A stretch of 50,341 nt of DNA, from assembly GCA_017546165.1 (NCBI GenBank), contig JAFYXL010000006.1, positions 1-50,341 of the forward strand, given 5' to 3'. Position numbers and translations under genes: made by a program. The notes below the pieces were generated by a model. The model did not search any database and was not told the origin of the DNA. It saw only the letters and a program-made list of their open reading frames with translations. This DNA is from Clostridia bacterium. Lineage in GTDB: Bacteria; Bacillota; Clostridia; Monoglobales; Monoglobaceae. Below are positions 26,075-35,227 of the stretch, piece after piece (positions within the stretch are counted from its first letter, which is position 1; the number at the start of each line of letters is the position of its first letter).

Positions 26075-26914
26075 TTAGGCATTTACAATATTCTTTATTT
26101 TTTCAATTGCATCACTTAGCCATTCCTTGCCGTCAATATCCTCAATTCTTCCCGCATCGCACTTTGCTGCAATATCAGGGCGCATAGGAATTTTCCCAAG
26201 AGCATCAAGTCCTGAATTTGCCGCAATATCATCAAGATGGCTTTCACCAAACATTTTTATCTTTTCGTGACACTCAGGGCACTCAATATAACTCATATTC
26301 TCAACAATTCCAAGAATTGGAATATCCATCAACTTTGCCATATTTACCGCTTTTTCCACAATCATTGAAACAAGTTCCTGTGGTGATGTAACAACAATAA
26401 TTCCATCAACCGGAAGAGATTGAAAAACAGTAAGGGGAACATCACCTGTGCCCGGTGGCATATCCACAAACATACAGTCAACGTCCTCCCAGATAACATC
26501 TGTCCAGAATTGCTTTACTGTACCCCCAATAACAGGACCGCGCCATACAACAGGGTCTGTTTCATTTTCCAACAAAAGATTAAGTGATATAATCTTTGTA
26601 CCTTTTGAACTGATTACCGGTAAAATTCCATAATCATTGCCTGTAGCCTTTTCACTTATACCAAAAAGTTTAGGGATTGATGGTCCTGTAATATCCGCAT
26701 CAAGCACAGCGCATTTAAGCCCTTCCTTTTGTACGCCTGCCGCCAAAAGTGATGTAACAAGTGACTTGCCTACTCCGCCTTTGCCACTGACAATTCCTAT
26801 AACCTTTTTTACATTACTCATTGAATTTTGTGGTGCAAGAAGACTTTGCGGCTGTGTTCTTGATGAGCATTCCTCTCCGCAAGATGAACAGTTGTGTGTA
26901 CAATTTTCGCTCAT
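26075..26914 (-). CDS. Mrp/NBP35-family Fe-S cluster carrier ATPase
   Basis: P-loop NTPase that carries and transfers iron-sulfur clusters. The 279-residue protein has a deviant Walker A GKGGVGKS near residues 44-51, DADITGPSIPKL, MFVDMPPGTGDVPLTV and a CPECH pair near 213-216 (the CxxC that bridges the dimer cluster). It also has an N-terminal cluster C5-x3-C9-x2-C12-x3-C16 with many Ser, as in eukaryotic NBP35 but unlike the short E. coli ApbC. AAAGGATG precedes the ATG. It follows the S41 protease gene by 21 bp in one direction. Confidence 0.92.
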   Translation of the reverse strand: MSENCTHNCSSCGEECSSRTQPQSLLAPQNSMSNVKKVIGIVSGKGGVGKSLVTSLLAAGVQKEGLKCAVLDADITGPSIPKLFGISEKATGNDYGILPVISSKGTKIISLNLLLENETDPVVWRGPVIGGTVKQFWTDVIWEDVDCMFVDMPPGTGDVPLTVFQSLPVDGIIVVTSPQELVSMIVEKAVNMAKLMDIPILGIVENMSYIECPECHEKIKMFGESHLDDIAANSGLDALGKIPMRPDIAAKCDAGRIEDIDGKEWLSDAIEKIKNIVNA

Positions 26915-26935
26915 TTCTTATCATCCTTTCATACT

Positions 26936-28381
26936 TTAAAATATATCAATCGCTGTCTGAAGTTGGTCATCAACCTCCACTTTTAAGGTCTTAAGTGTAT
27001 CATACAAATTCATCTGGGTTGTTATATCCAAAACTCCGTATGGGAAAAGACCTTTTACCTTTTGATAGGTGTTTACTGCAATCTTAAGATTTTCATCATA
27101 GATTTCATTTACTTCTCCAATGAATAATCCCATTTCTTTCAGCATTCTTTTTGCAAGTTCTACCTCTTTACCGCTATCACCAATACGATAAGTTTTCGCC
27201 AACTTAAACATATCAAACTTTGACATATCAATCGGCTCTGTTGAGTTTTTAATCTTTACATCAGGAATTATTCCTTCTTTATGAATATTATTACCCATAG
27301 GGGTCAAATAATAAGCAGATGTATATTTTATAATTCCGCCGTTTGCAAGCTGGCTCATTGTTTGAACTGTGCCTTTGCCAAAAGTTTTTTCGCCAACTGA
27401 TTTTGCAGCGCCATTCTCACACAAAGCTGCAGTCAGCACTTCAGATGCACTGGCGCTCATACCGTTAATGAGAATAACTACCTTAAAATCCCCACCTTTG
27501 CCCGATGCTCTGTATTCCTTATTCAAAATATTAACTTTATGGTCCTCGGTTGTTATTACTGCGCCTTTTTTCAAAAACAAATCAGCAATTTCAATAGCCT
27601 GATTTAAATATCCGCCGCCATTATCACGAACATCAATTATTATGTTGTTTATTCCCTCAAGTTTTATAGCATTTAGTGCTTCACCAAACTTGTCAGCAGA
27701 TGTTTCAGTAAAGGAATAAATTCTTATCTTGCCGATTTTTTTGCCCTCATCTTCAATTATTTCATAATCAACAGGATTTAGAACAACCTTTTCACGTTTT
27801 ATATTGAAACTAAGGGGTTCTGAAATCCCTGAACGCAAAATTTTAATTTTTACCCAGGTACCTTCCTTGCCGCGAACATTATCAAGGGCTGCCTCAAAAT
27901 CCATACCGCGAAAGTCGATGTTGTCAGCACCGATAATAATGTCCCCAGCTCTGACGCCTGCCTTTTCTGCAGGAGAACCCGGAATCGGCTCCGACACAAT
28001 AATGGAACCACCGCTGGAAAACACGTTTACGCCTATACCCGTAACTTCCTCATTCAAGTCCTGAAGGAACTTTTTGCCCTCTTCCTCATTATAATATACC
28101 GAATTTTCATCAATAGAAGAAAGCATAGCCTTTAAAACATCTTCATAAAGTTCAGGATTGTCCTTAAATACTGCTTCAAATGCTGCTTTGTAAAGGCTCT
28201 CTTTATTGACTTCCTGATATCTTGAAAGGATAGTTAAATTATTTATAATCTTTTCAATCTCTTTCGTCAATGCTACATTTTCAGTTTCCGCCGCAGAATT
28301 TTCAGCAAAAACTGTGAAGCTCGCAAATGAAATTGTTATTATCAAAAGCCATAAAATCGACTTTTTAACAATATTTCTCAT
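26936..28381 (-). CDS. S41-family C-terminal processing protease (CtpA-like) with PG-binding domain
   Basis: Exported serine protease that trims or degrades envelope proteins. The 481-residue product has a signal or anchor helix (about residues 5-25), a PDZ domain near 100-190 (GIGVNVFSSGGSIIVSEPIPGSPAEKAGVRAGD), the catalytic serine in NGMSASASEVLTAAL at about 306-320 and the lysine in GEKTFGKGTVQTM near 336, followed by a C-terminal peptidoglycan-binding-like domain from about 400. The annotated frame also opens at an ATG four codons earlier, but that sits directly on AAGGAG with no spacing, so I take the ATG at 28381. Sporulating bacteria use such proteases (CtpB) to signal between forespore and mother cell; whether this is one is unknown. 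Confidence 0.9.
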   Translation of the reverse strand: MRNIVKKSILWLLIITISFASFTVFAENSAAETENVALTKEIEKIINNLTILSRYQEVNKESLYKAAFEAVFKDNPELYEDVLKAMLSSIDENSVYYNEEEGKKFLQDLNEEVTGIGVNVFSSGGSIIVSEPIPGSPAEKAGVRAGDIIIGADNIDFRGMDFEAALDNVRGKEGTWVKIKILRSGISEPLSFNIKREKVVLNPVDYEIIEDEGKKIGKIRIYSFTETSADKFGEALNAIKLEGINNIIIDVRDNGGGYLNQAIEIADLFLKKGAVITTEDHKVNILNKEYRASGKGGDFKVVILINGMSASASEVLTAALCENGAAKSVGEKTFGKGTVQTMSQLANGGIIKYTSAYYLTPMGNNIHKEGIIPDVKIKNSTEPIDMSKFDMFKLAKTYRIGDSGKEVELAKRMLKEMGLFIGEVNEIYDENLKIAVNTYQKVKGLFPYGVLDITTQMNLYDTLKTLKVEVDDQLQTAIDIF

Positions 28382-28408
28382 AATTTCAGTCATCTCCTTA
28401 TGCTTAAT

Positions 28409-28783
28409 TTATCTTAAAAATTCCATACATAAAATCCTATAGCCATATCCGTTTTTACCAACAAGAACCTTGACAGGGCTGTCCAAAAGGTATCCGTTTA
28501 TTACATTCATTGTAAGTTTCTGCCCTTTTGAACCATATATGTTATTTATATTTAACCCAATGGCACGATACTCAATATCACGGGTCAAATTTATGTTATA
28601 GCTTCCGTTTGTTGGTACAACATTAAGCAATATCGCTGCATTGTTTTGTGTATCACAAACATAAATTGTTGCATTATAATATCTTATATCATTAAAAATC
28701 ATTTTGTAGTCTGCCGCAAAAGCAGAAACACTTTGAAAAGTTATTAAAATCGCCGCAATAATACTAAAAAGCCTTTTCTTCAT
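28409..28783 (-). CDS. Small secreted protein of unknown function
   Basis: The 124-residue product has a clear signal peptide (MKKRLFSIIAAILITFQSVSAFAADY, cleavage near residue 24) and a mature part of about 100 residues with short strands, one YVCDTQNNAAILLNVV stretch and a NGYGYRILCMEFLR end. I know no matching family. GGAG lies six bases before the ATG at 28783, which I prefer to an ATG four codons upstream. It lies between argS and the S41 protease with gaps of about 27 bp, so it may be a substrate or partner of the protease. That is only suggested by position. Confidence 0.75.
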   Translation of the reverse strand: MKKRLFSIIAAILITFQSVSAFAADYKMIFNDIRYYNATIYVCDTQNNAAILLNVVPTNGSYNINLTRDIEYRAIGLNINNIYGSKGQKLTMNVINGYLLDSPVKVLVGKNGYGYRILCMEFLR

Positions 28784-28809
28784 ATTTTTCTCCATTCACT
28801 GAATTAAAA

Positions 28810-30510
28810 CTACATTTTTTCAGGAGCTTCAATCTTAAGCATATTAAGTACACCTTCAATAACAATGCGCACACTATCACAAAGCTTAAGACGTGCATCC
28901 ATAAGTTTTTCATCATCCGCCTTTACTCTGCATGAGTTATAGAAGGTATGGAATGATGATGCAAGATCAATTACATATCTTGTAATCTTTGCAGGCTCAC
29001 GGCTCTCTGCCGCAGCTCTAATTTCTTCAGGCAGTTCTGAAAGTTTCTTCAAAAGTTCAAGTTCCTCTTCCATTGTAAGGACATCCGCAGAAATCTCACT
29101 ATACTTCTTAACAGAGATTCCCTCTTCTTTAAGAAGTCTTATAATACTGCAAATTCTTGCGTGAGCATACTGAACATAATAAACAGGGTTCTCGCTATCC
29201 TGCTTTACCGCAAGGTCCAAATCAAAGTCAAGATGACTTCCTGCCATACGCATATTAAATAAAAATCTTGCTGCATCCACCGATACGTCATCCAAAAGGT
29301 CTGAAAGTGTGATTGCCTTACCTGTACGTTTTGACATTCTTACAGCCTCGCCGTCACGGGTCAGGCGAACAAGCTGCATAATTGAAACCTCAAACTTGTC
29401 AGGGTCAATGCCAACTGCAGCAAGAGCCGCTTTCATACGTGCAATATGTCCGTGGTGGTCTGCTCCCCATACATCAATCGCAAGGTCAAATTCACGGGTC
29501 TCAAGTTTGTTAATGTGATATGCAATATCTGCCGCAAAATATGTTGGGATACCATTTTGACGGACTAAAACCTCGTTCTTTTCAAGGCCCATTTTTTCAC
29601 AATTAAGCCAGACTGCACCTTCTTCTTCGTAGGTATAGCCGGCATCAGTCAGGCGGTCAATAGCTTCTTTTACCTTGCCATTTTTATGAAGTTCACTCTC
29701 TCTGAACCATACATCATAAAAAATACGATATTTTTCAAGATCACCTTTAAGAGCATCCACATTTTTCTCAAGTGCATAGGCAACCAAGGCTTTTTTTCGA
29801 CTTTCGGAGTCAGAATCCAGATACTTGTCCCCCTCAATTGCAATAAACGCTTTTGCGTGTTCCCTTATATCATCACCGTGGTAGCCATCCTCAGGGAATT
29901 CAACAGCATCTTCACCCTGGAGCTCCTGAATATATCTCGCCTCAAGTGACTTGCCAAACTTTTCAATCTGATTGCCTGCATCGTTAACATAGAACTCACG
30001 GCTTACTTCATATCCGGCATATTCCATAACACTTGCCATACAATCCCCCAAAGCACCACCACGTGCATTACCCATATGCATAGGACCTGTTGGATTGGCA
30101 CTTACAAATTCAATCATTACCTTTTTGCCTTTACCTATATCAATACGACCATAATCCTTGCCCTCTGTTTCAATGGCACGGATAACCTCATACAGTCTGT
30201 TATTTGAAAGATAAAAATTTATAAAACCTGCGCCTGCAACCTCAATTTTTTCAATCTCGCCGCCAACAGAAATATTTTCAGCAATAGCCTCGGCAATAGC
30301 TCGAGGTGACATACGGAGTGCCTTTGCAAGGAGCATTGCAATATTACACGCAAAGTCGCCGTGTTGCTTGTCCTTTGGCACTTCAAGGTGTACCATTTTG
30401 CCAACTTCAATTTTCTCAGCCGAATTAAGCTTTCCCGCATCCTGCGCAGCCTTAAACGCGATTTCAATTGCCGCCGCTATTGTCTTTTTGGAATTTTCAA
30501 TAATATTCAT
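28810..30510 (-). CDS. argS: Arginyl-tRNA synthetase
   Basis: Charges tRNA-Arg. The 566-residue class I synthetase has an N-terminal additional domain (residues 1-115), the HIGH-type motif HMGN at 145-148 within ANPTGPMHMGNARGGALGD, a KMSKS-type VRMSKRTGKAIT loop near 375, and an alpha-helical anticodon-binding domain with a C-terminal VLNMLKIEAPEKM. All family parts are present and length is normal. AGGAG precedes the ATG. The upstream gap to the DUF1934 gene is 46 bp, with no T-box-like leader, so control by uncharged tRNA is not seen here. Confidence 0.97.
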   Translation of the reverse strand: MNIIENSKKTIAAAIEIAFKAAQDAGKLNSAEKIEVGKMVHLEVPKDKQHGDFACNIAMLLAKALRMSPRAIAEAIAENISVGGEIEKIEVAGAGFINFYLSNNRLYEVIRAIETEGKDYGRIDIGKGKKVMIEFVSANPTGPMHMGNARGGALGDCMASVMEYAGYEVSREFYVNDAGNQIEKFGKSLEARYIQELQGEDAVEFPEDGYHGDDIREHAKAFIAIEGDKYLDSDSESRKKALVAYALEKNVDALKGDLEKYRIFYDVWFRESELHKNGKVKEAIDRLTDAGYTYEEEGAVWLNCEKMGLEKNEVLVRQNGIPTYFAADIAYHINKLETREFDLAIDVWGADHHGHIARMKAALAAVGIDPDKFEVSIMQLVRLTRDGEAVRMSKRTGKAITLSDLLDDVSVDAARFLFNMRMAGSHLDFDLDLAVKQDSENPVYYVQYAHARICSIIRLLKEEGISVKKYSEISADVLTMEEELELLKKLSELPEEIRAAAESREPAKITRYVIDLASSFHTFYNSCRVKADDEKLMDARLKLCDSVRIVIEGVLNMLKIEAPEKM

Positions 30511-30556
30511 AAGTTTGTTTCTCCTGTCCTTTTTCGTATAAAGTATATTTAGAGTC

Positions 30557-31000
30557 TTAATTTGTGGTTTTTGTCACCGTAAGATTAAGACGATTTTTCA
30601 AATAATCACGGTTGTCAATATCCAGTATATATTCAATATTGACCTTGCCACCCTGGTCGTCCATCTTACTCTCAAGCAGTGTAGGATTTACGCCAACAGG
30701 GATTACCCCATATGGAGTAGCATAACTGCAGAGACACTTTTCGCCACGGCGAAAAACCATCTTGCTGTTATATTTGCCTGTGCGGGTCATACTGACAGAA
30801 TCCTCTGATACCTTTATGGTTGTAGTGGTATCCTCAAAGCCCGTAAGCTCACTTTCCTGATATATTATATAAAACTTGCCGTTTTTCTCAGCAAACTTGC
30901 CTTGGGTTTGAAGTTCTATCTCATTAACCTCTTCATCCCCATCAATATTTTGCAAAGTTTTAAGGGATATCATTGCATTTTCTTTCATTTTAATTTTCAT
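30557..31000 (-). CDS. DUF1934 (YwiB-like) protein
   Basis: The 147-residue product is a small beta-barrel-like protein of the DUF1934/YwiB family, recognised by the ISLKTLQNIDGDEEVNEIELQTQGKF start, the FYIIYQESELTGFEDTTTTIKV core and the MTRTGKYNSKMVFRRGEK strand. It resembles lipocalin-like folds, but no ligand is known. Family members are commonly found directly before argS in Bacillota, as here. The start is uncertain: an ATG at 31030 has only a weak ribosome site, the ATG at 31000 is very close to AAAGG and one at 30988 is also possible. I use 31000 as the best fit to the family. Confidence 0.8.
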   Translation of the reverse strand: MKIKMKENAMISLKTLQNIDGDEEVNEIELQTQGKFAEKNGKFYIIYQESELTGFEDTTTTIKVSEDSVSMTRTGKYNSKMVFRRGEKCLCSYATPYGVIPVGVNPTLLESKMDDQGGKVNIEYILDIDNRDYLKNRLNLTVTKTTN

Positions 31001-31092
31001 AGCCTTTCTATCTGTAGTAATTGAAAACATATCTATGCACTCTCATATAGGATCCATAAGATGCATAAAAAATTCAGTCACATAAATATTCT

Positions 31093-31899
31093 CTAATACC
31101 TTTCAATATCAATTTTGCCTACATCCTCACATATGGGTTTGCTTAAAAACATACTTCCAAGCTTTGCAAAATCCTCGGTTGAATCACTGACAAAGTACTT
31201 GTATTCACCTGTTGTCTTATCATTTAACATACCGGTACTTTTCAAAAACTCATAAGCACTGTGTGCCGCTGTTGCCCCGGAATCTATAAGCAATATCTCG
31301 TCTCCCATAATCTTTTGGATTACATCCTTTAAAATCGGATAATGGGTACACCCCAAAATAAGGGTATCTACATCCTTTTTTCTAATTTCTTCAAGATATT
31401 CACGGGCAATGATTTCCGTTACTTCAGAATCCATATACCCATTTTCAACAAGGGGTACAAACATAGGACACGCCTTTTGAAAAACCTGAGCATCAGGGTT
31501 AAGCTTTTTTATATCCTCAACATACTTGCCATACTTAACGGTTGCAGCAGTTCCAAGTATTCCAATGCGTCCGTTTTTGGTGCTCTCTACCGCTTTTTTT
31601 GATGCAGGCTGAACAACCCCCATTATTTTAGTGTCAAGTTCATCCCCTATCCAGGGAAGAACCGCACTGCTGGCTGTTCCACAAGCAATTATTATCATCT
31701 TTATATCAAAGCTTCTTAGAAAACGTATGTCTTGTCTAACATACTTCATCAAAGTTTCCTGGCTGCGGCTACCATATGGAACTCTGCCGGTATCACCAAA
31801 ATATATTACATCTTCGCCCGGCATTATACTCATAATTTCTTTTACACAACTAAGTCCGCCAAGACCTGAATCAAAAACACCAATCGGCCTGTTATCCAT
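31093..31899 (-). CDS. murI: Glutamate racemase
   Basis: Makes D-glutamate for the peptidoglycan stem peptide. The 268-residue protein has the FDSGLGGLSCVKEI opening (residues 9-22), the first catalytic cysteine in IACGTASSAVLP near 73 and the second in LILGCTHYPIL near 184. Length is normal. GAGAGGAAAG stands before the ATG. It follows ddl by about 80 bp, so two wall precursor genes lie together at the start of the long run. The gap contains no convincing promoter. Confidence 0.96.
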   Translation of the reverse strand: MDNRPIGVFDSGLGGLSCVKEIMSIMPGEDVIYFGDTGRVPYGSRSQETLMKYVRQDIRFLRSFDIKMIIIACGTASSAVLPWIGDELDTKIMGVVQPASKKAVESTKNGRIGILGTAATVKYGKYVEDIKKLNPDAQVFQKACPMFVPLVENGYMDSEVTEIIAREYLEEIRKKDVDTLILGCTHYPILKDVIQKIMGDEILLIDSGATAAHSAYEFLKSTGMLNDKTTGEYKYFVSDSTEDFAKLGSMFLSKPICEDVGKIDIERY

Positions 31900-31978
31900 T
31901 TAAATCTTTCCTCTCATTTAGCATCCATATCAAAATATCTGAAAAACTTGTTTAAATAATATAGTTAACCCGCTAAAT

Positions 31979-33031
31979 TTAGTCCTCTCTCGTAAGCGCA
32001 AATTTAATGTGCTTGCTAATTACCTCACTCATCAAAAGTCCCGAATTTTCCCAAAGTTTTGGGTACATACTGATTGGAGTGAAACCGGGGATTGTATTTA
32101 TCTCATTCAAAATTATCTCCCCTGTTGTTTTTTCTACAAAAAAATCGACTCTTGAATGTCCACGACATTCGCAAATTTTATATGCTTTTATTGCATACTC
32201 CTTTATTTTTTCCTCTGTCTCCTTATCCACCGGCGACGGAATCATAAGCTGTGAGTTTTCATCCTCATACTTTGCTTCAAAATCATAAAATTCCTTTGCA
32301 GGCTTGATTTCACCAAGTACGTCTGCAGTTCTTGGACTTAAATTGCCCATAACAGCACATTCAACCTCACGTGCATTGATGGCCTCTTCAATCAATACCT
32401 TGTAATCGTGTTCCAAAGCAAGTGCGATACCCTTTTCCAATTCTTCTCTGTCTCCGGCCTTTGTTACACCTACTGATGAACCGGCAGATGATGGCTTGAT
32501 AAACATAGGATAGCCAAGCTTTTTCTCTATCATCTCAAAATCAGGTGTGTCACCGATTTTCAATTCAACCCAATTCGCTTGAGGAATACCCGCTTTTTCG
32601 AAGAGTATCTTTGCGATGCACTTATCCATACAAGCAGCACTACCAATAACGCCGCTTCCAACATAAGGAATACCTGCAAGCTCGCAAAGTCCCTGGATTG
32701 TGCCATCCTCACCATTTTTGCCGTGGAGAACCGGATATACCACATCTATATCTATCTTTTCAACTTTTTCACCAAGCTTTAAAAGTGCCTTGTGGGTACG
32801 GTCAGGGGAAATAATCGCCGGGGTTGTTTTGCCCATTTCCCACTTGTGATTTCTTATGTCATCTGTTTCGCCTTCAAAATAGAGCCACTCGCCCTCATTT
32901 GTAATACCAACGGCGTGAACATCATATTTCTCACGGTCGATGTTTTCCAGCACCGCCGATGCTGAAACCTCCGATACGCTATGCTCGGATGAAACGCCGC
33001 CAAATAAAACACATACACTTAACTTCTTCAT
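31979..33031 (-). CDS. ddl: D-alanine--D-alanine ligase
   Basis: Joins two D-Ala residues with ATP for the peptidoglycan stem peptide. The 350-residue ATP-grasp protein has the VLFGGVSSEHSVSEVSA start (residues 8-24), VVYPVLHGKNGEDGTIQGL, the PSSAGSSVGVTK nucleotide loop, EEAINAREVECAVMG and the C-terminal EIILNEINTIPGFTP metal and substrate loop. The HGKNGEDG and F/Y-type loop features fit a Ddl rather than a D-Lac or D-Ser ligase. It has its own promoter just upstream and is the first gene of the minus-strand run. Confidence 0.95.
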   Translation of the reverse strand: MKKLSVCVLFGGVSSEHSVSEVSASAVLENIDREKYDVHAVGITNEGEWLYFEGETDDIRNHKWEMGKTTPAIISPDRTHKALLKLGEKVEKIDIDVVYPVLHGKNGEDGTIQGLCELAGIPYVGSGVIGSAACMDKCIAKILFEKAGIPQANWVELKIGDTPDFEMIEKKLGYPMFIKPSSAGSSVGVTKAGDREELEKGIALALEHDYKVLIEEAINAREVECAVMGNLSPRTADVLGEIKPAKEFYDFEAKYEDENSQLMIPSPVDKETEEKIKEYAIKAYKICECRGHSRVDFFVEKTTGEIILNEINTIPGFTPISMYPKLWENSGLLMSEVISKHIKFALTRED

Positions 33032-33052
33032 TTTACATCTATCCTTTATATA

Positions 33053-33081
33053 ATTTTAACTCCCATCATTCAAAAAATCAA
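33053..33081 (-). promoter_or_regulatory. Sigma-A promoter of ddl
   Basis: On the minus strand TTGATT (33076-33081) and TAAAAT (33053-33058) are 17 bp apart, placing the start about 15 bases ahead of the ribosome site. Its upstream edge lies only 4 bp from the spoIIR promoter on the other strand, so the two face away from each other. Confidence 0.7.
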
Positions 33082-33084
33082 TAT

Positions 33085-33113
33085 GTATAAATATCCTTAT
33101 TTATGTTAATAAT
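33085..33113 (+). promoter_or_regulatory. Sigma-F-like forespore promoter of spoIIR
   Basis: GTATA (33085-33089) and GTTAATAAT (33105-33113) are 15 bp apart. This follows the sigma-F pattern of GYWTA and GGNRANAHT with a single mismatch (second G to T). spoIIR is a known sigma-F target in Bacillus, which supports the call. Confidence 0.65.
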
Positions 33114-33145
33114 CTCCTCATAAAATATGGAAAGGATTTGAAATA

Positions 33146-33772
33146 ATGAGATATATAAGCAAATCAAAACTATTCTTTTTAATATCTGTACTTACTTTAA
33201 TTTTTGCACTGACTATAACATATGCCAAAAATGTAGGAAATAACATAAGTAATGCGGTCCTCAGACTTCATATAATTGCAAACAGTAATTCAGCCTGCGA
33301 CCAGGATTTGAAACTCTGTGTCCGTGACAGAATTATCTCTGAGGCAGGAGAGTTTTTTTCTAACTGTCAAAACCTTGATGATGCAATCCGTATAACAAAT
33401 GAGCGCTCGCAGGAAATCAAAAAAATCGCCGAAAGTGAAATCCAAGACTATGGTTTTGACTATCCTGTCAAAGTTTCAATAGGGAACTTTGCTTTTCCTA
33501 CTAAATCTTACGGCGATGTAACCCTGCCAAGCGGAAGATACACAGCTCTTCGCATTGAAATAGGTGAAGCAAAAGGTGAAAACTGGTGGTGTGTTATGTA
33601 CCCACCCCTTTGCTTTGCCGATGGAGTACTTTCTGTAACAGACGCTGCAAAAACTCAACTTAAGTCTGACTTGGAACAGTCAGAATACAACCTGATAACC
33701 CAAAAAGATTCCGGCGCCATTCCTGTTGAACTACGGTTTAAAATAGTGGAAATTTTCCAAAATATATTTTAG
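33146..33772 (+). CDS. spoIIR: Stage II sporulation protein R
   Basis: Signal protein made in the forespore and secreted into the space between the two membranes, where it triggers the SpoIIGA protease to activate pro-sigma-E in the mother cell. The 208-residue product has an N-terminal helix (about 9-27) and the family core: [29 protein letters not shown], then [35 protein letters not shown]. The [14 protein letters not shown] stretch is diagnostic. AAAGGA lies ahead of the ATG and a sigma-F-like promoter upstream. It stands alone on the plus strand and its stop overlaps that of tsaD. It shows that the organism belongs to a spore-forming line. Confidence 0.94.
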   Translation: MRYISKSKLFFLISVLTLIFALTITYAKNVGNNISNAVLRLHIIANSNSACDQDLKLCVRDRIISEAGEFFSNCQNLDDAIRITNERSQEIKKIAESEIQDYGFDYPVKVSIGNFAFPTKSYGDVTLPSGRYTALRIEIGEAKGENWWCVMYPPLCFADGVLSVTDAAKTQLKSDLEQSEYNLITQKDSGAIPVELRFKIVEIFQNIF

Positions 33773-34773
33773 CCGAGAGCCAGATTGGCAATTGCATTAA
33801 GGGACATATCTGCAAGCTTGCCTGCCCTATACTCATAATATGCCGCGCAACCTATCATTGCCGCATTGTCGGTACAAAGTTTCATTGAAGGGCAAACAAA
33901 TTCCATATTATTTTCATGTGCCAGCCTTTCACATCTTTCACGGAGCGGTCGGTTGGCCGCAACGCCCCCCGCCAAAGCAATCCGCTTGGTCTTATATTTT
34001 TTTGCACATTCAATCAAATGCCCGCTCAAAACATCTATCACCGCATTTTGGAAAGATGCTGCAATATCCGCTTTGTTTATTTCAAGGCCCTTTTGCTCAG
34101 CATTGTGGATATAATTTATAACGGCTGTTTTAACACCACTAAAACTAAAGTCAAATCCGCTATCTCCCATATTAACTCTGGGGAACCGAATCGCATCAGG
34201 ATTTCCGGATTTTGCACATTCTTGAATTGCAGGCCCGCCGGGATATCCAAGGCCAAGGACTCTTGAAACCTTGTCAAAAGCCTCTCCGGCTGCATCATCA
34301 CCTGTTTTTGCAAGGACTTCGTATGTATTATAATCCTTTACATAAACAATATGGCTGTGGCCGCCTGATGCTACAAGACAAATAAAGGGCGGTTTAAAAT
34401 CAGGATACTCAATATAATTGGCACAAATATGTCCTTTTATATGATGCACAGGTATAAGGGGCTTTTTGGCGGCAAAGGCCAAAGCTTTTGCTGTTGATAC
34501 CCCTACAAGCAATGCCCCAACCAGTCCCGGGCCATATGTCACCGCAATAGCATCAACCTCACTTAAGCTAACCTCAGCTTCAGCTAATGCTATGTCTATT
34601 ACATCGCTTATGTTTTCTATATGCTTTCTTGATGCAACCTCGGGAACAACCCCACCAAAGGCTTTGTGGAGGTCTATCTGTGTGTTGATTACATTTGAAA
34701 GTACTTTTGTTCCGTCTTCAACAACAGCTGCCGCTGTCTCATCGCAGGAACTCTCAATTGCAAGTATTTTCAT
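33769..34773 (-). CDS. tsaD: tRNA N6-adenosine threonylcarbamoyltransferase subunit TsaD
   Basis: Catalyses transfer of the threonylcarbamoyl group to A37 of tRNAs that read ANN codons. The 334-residue protein has the [17 protein letters not shown] start, the metal pair H111 and H115 in [27 protein letters not shown] and the C-terminal [13 protein letters not shown] and [15 protein letters not shown] motifs of the Kae1/Qri7/TsaD family. AGGAGG precedes the ATG. It is the last gene of the secA run. The donor, threonylcarbamoyl-AMP, would be made by the Sua5 domain two genes upstream; TsaB and TsaE, needed in the bacterial complex, are not in the window. Confidence 0.96.
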   Translation of the reverse strand: MKILAIESSCDETAAAVVEDGTKVLSNVINTQIDLHKAFGGVVPEVASRKHIENISDVIDIALAEAEVSLSEVDAIAVTYGPGLVGALLVGVSTAKALAFAAKKPLIPVHHIKGHICANYIEYPDFKPPFICLVASGGHSHIVYVKDYNTYEVLAKTGDDAAGEAFDKVSRVLGLGYPGGPAIQECAKSGNPDAIRFPRVNMGDSGFDFSFSGVKTAVINYIHNAEQKGLEINKADIAASFQNAVIDVLSGHLIECAKKYKTKRIALAGGVAANRPLRERCERLAHENNMEFVCPSMKLCTDNAAMIGCAAYYEYRAGKLADMSLNAIANLALG

Positions 34774-34792
34774 ATTTAAGTTATACCTCCTT

Positions 34793-35227
34793 TTAAATTT
34801 TTATCTTCATTAAAATTGCATCTTCCTTATTCTCGTAATACAGCTTTCTTAATCCTACTTCTGAAAAACCCATTTTTTTGTAAAGTTCCCGTGCTGCAAA
34901 ATTTGAAACCCGGACCTCAAGATTTACTTCAAAGATATTTTCTTTTTTACAAACTTTCAGCATCTCTGAAATTAAACCTTCACCAATACCCTGGCGACGG
35001 AAATCTTTGTGAACTGCAACATCAATAATGTCTGCACCGCCGCAAATATTCCAAAGTCCCATATAACCAAGAACGGTCTTGCCATCAACCGCTACAATGT
35101 ATATAGCAATCTTGTTTTCAAGCTCTTTTAAAAATGTAGTTTTGGCATATCCTGAGTTGAAACACTGTTCTTCAATCTTAACCAACCCTTCAATATGCTC
35201 TTCTTTCATAGGTACAAATTCAATCAT
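34793..35227 (-). CDS. rimI: Ribosomal protein bS18 alanine N-acetyltransferase-like GNAT protein
   Basis: Acetyltransferase of the GNAT fold. The 144-residue protein has the [23 protein letters not shown] start, the acetyl-CoA loop [18 protein letters not shown] (the R/Q-x-x-G-x-G/A motif) and the [29 protein letters not shown] end typical of RimI. In bacteria RimI usually sits between tsaB and tsaD; here it lies between the Sua5 fusion (overlap ATGA at 35224-35227) and tsaD, 19 bp away. The target is by analogy the N-terminus of bS18, but GNAT targets are hard to fix from sequence. Confidence 0.85.
   Translation of the reverse strand: MIEFVPMKEEHIEGLVKIEEQCFNSGYAKTTFLKELENKIAIYIVAVDGKTVLGYMGLWNICGGADIIDVAVHKDFRRQGIGEGLISEMLKVCKKENIFEVNLEVRVSNFAARELYKKMGFSEVGLRKLYYENKEDAILMKIKI

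Noticed and set aside
30511..30556. T-box leader before argS, or similar before gltX
   Set aside because: The gaps are under 50 bp and lack a specifier stem and antiterminator.
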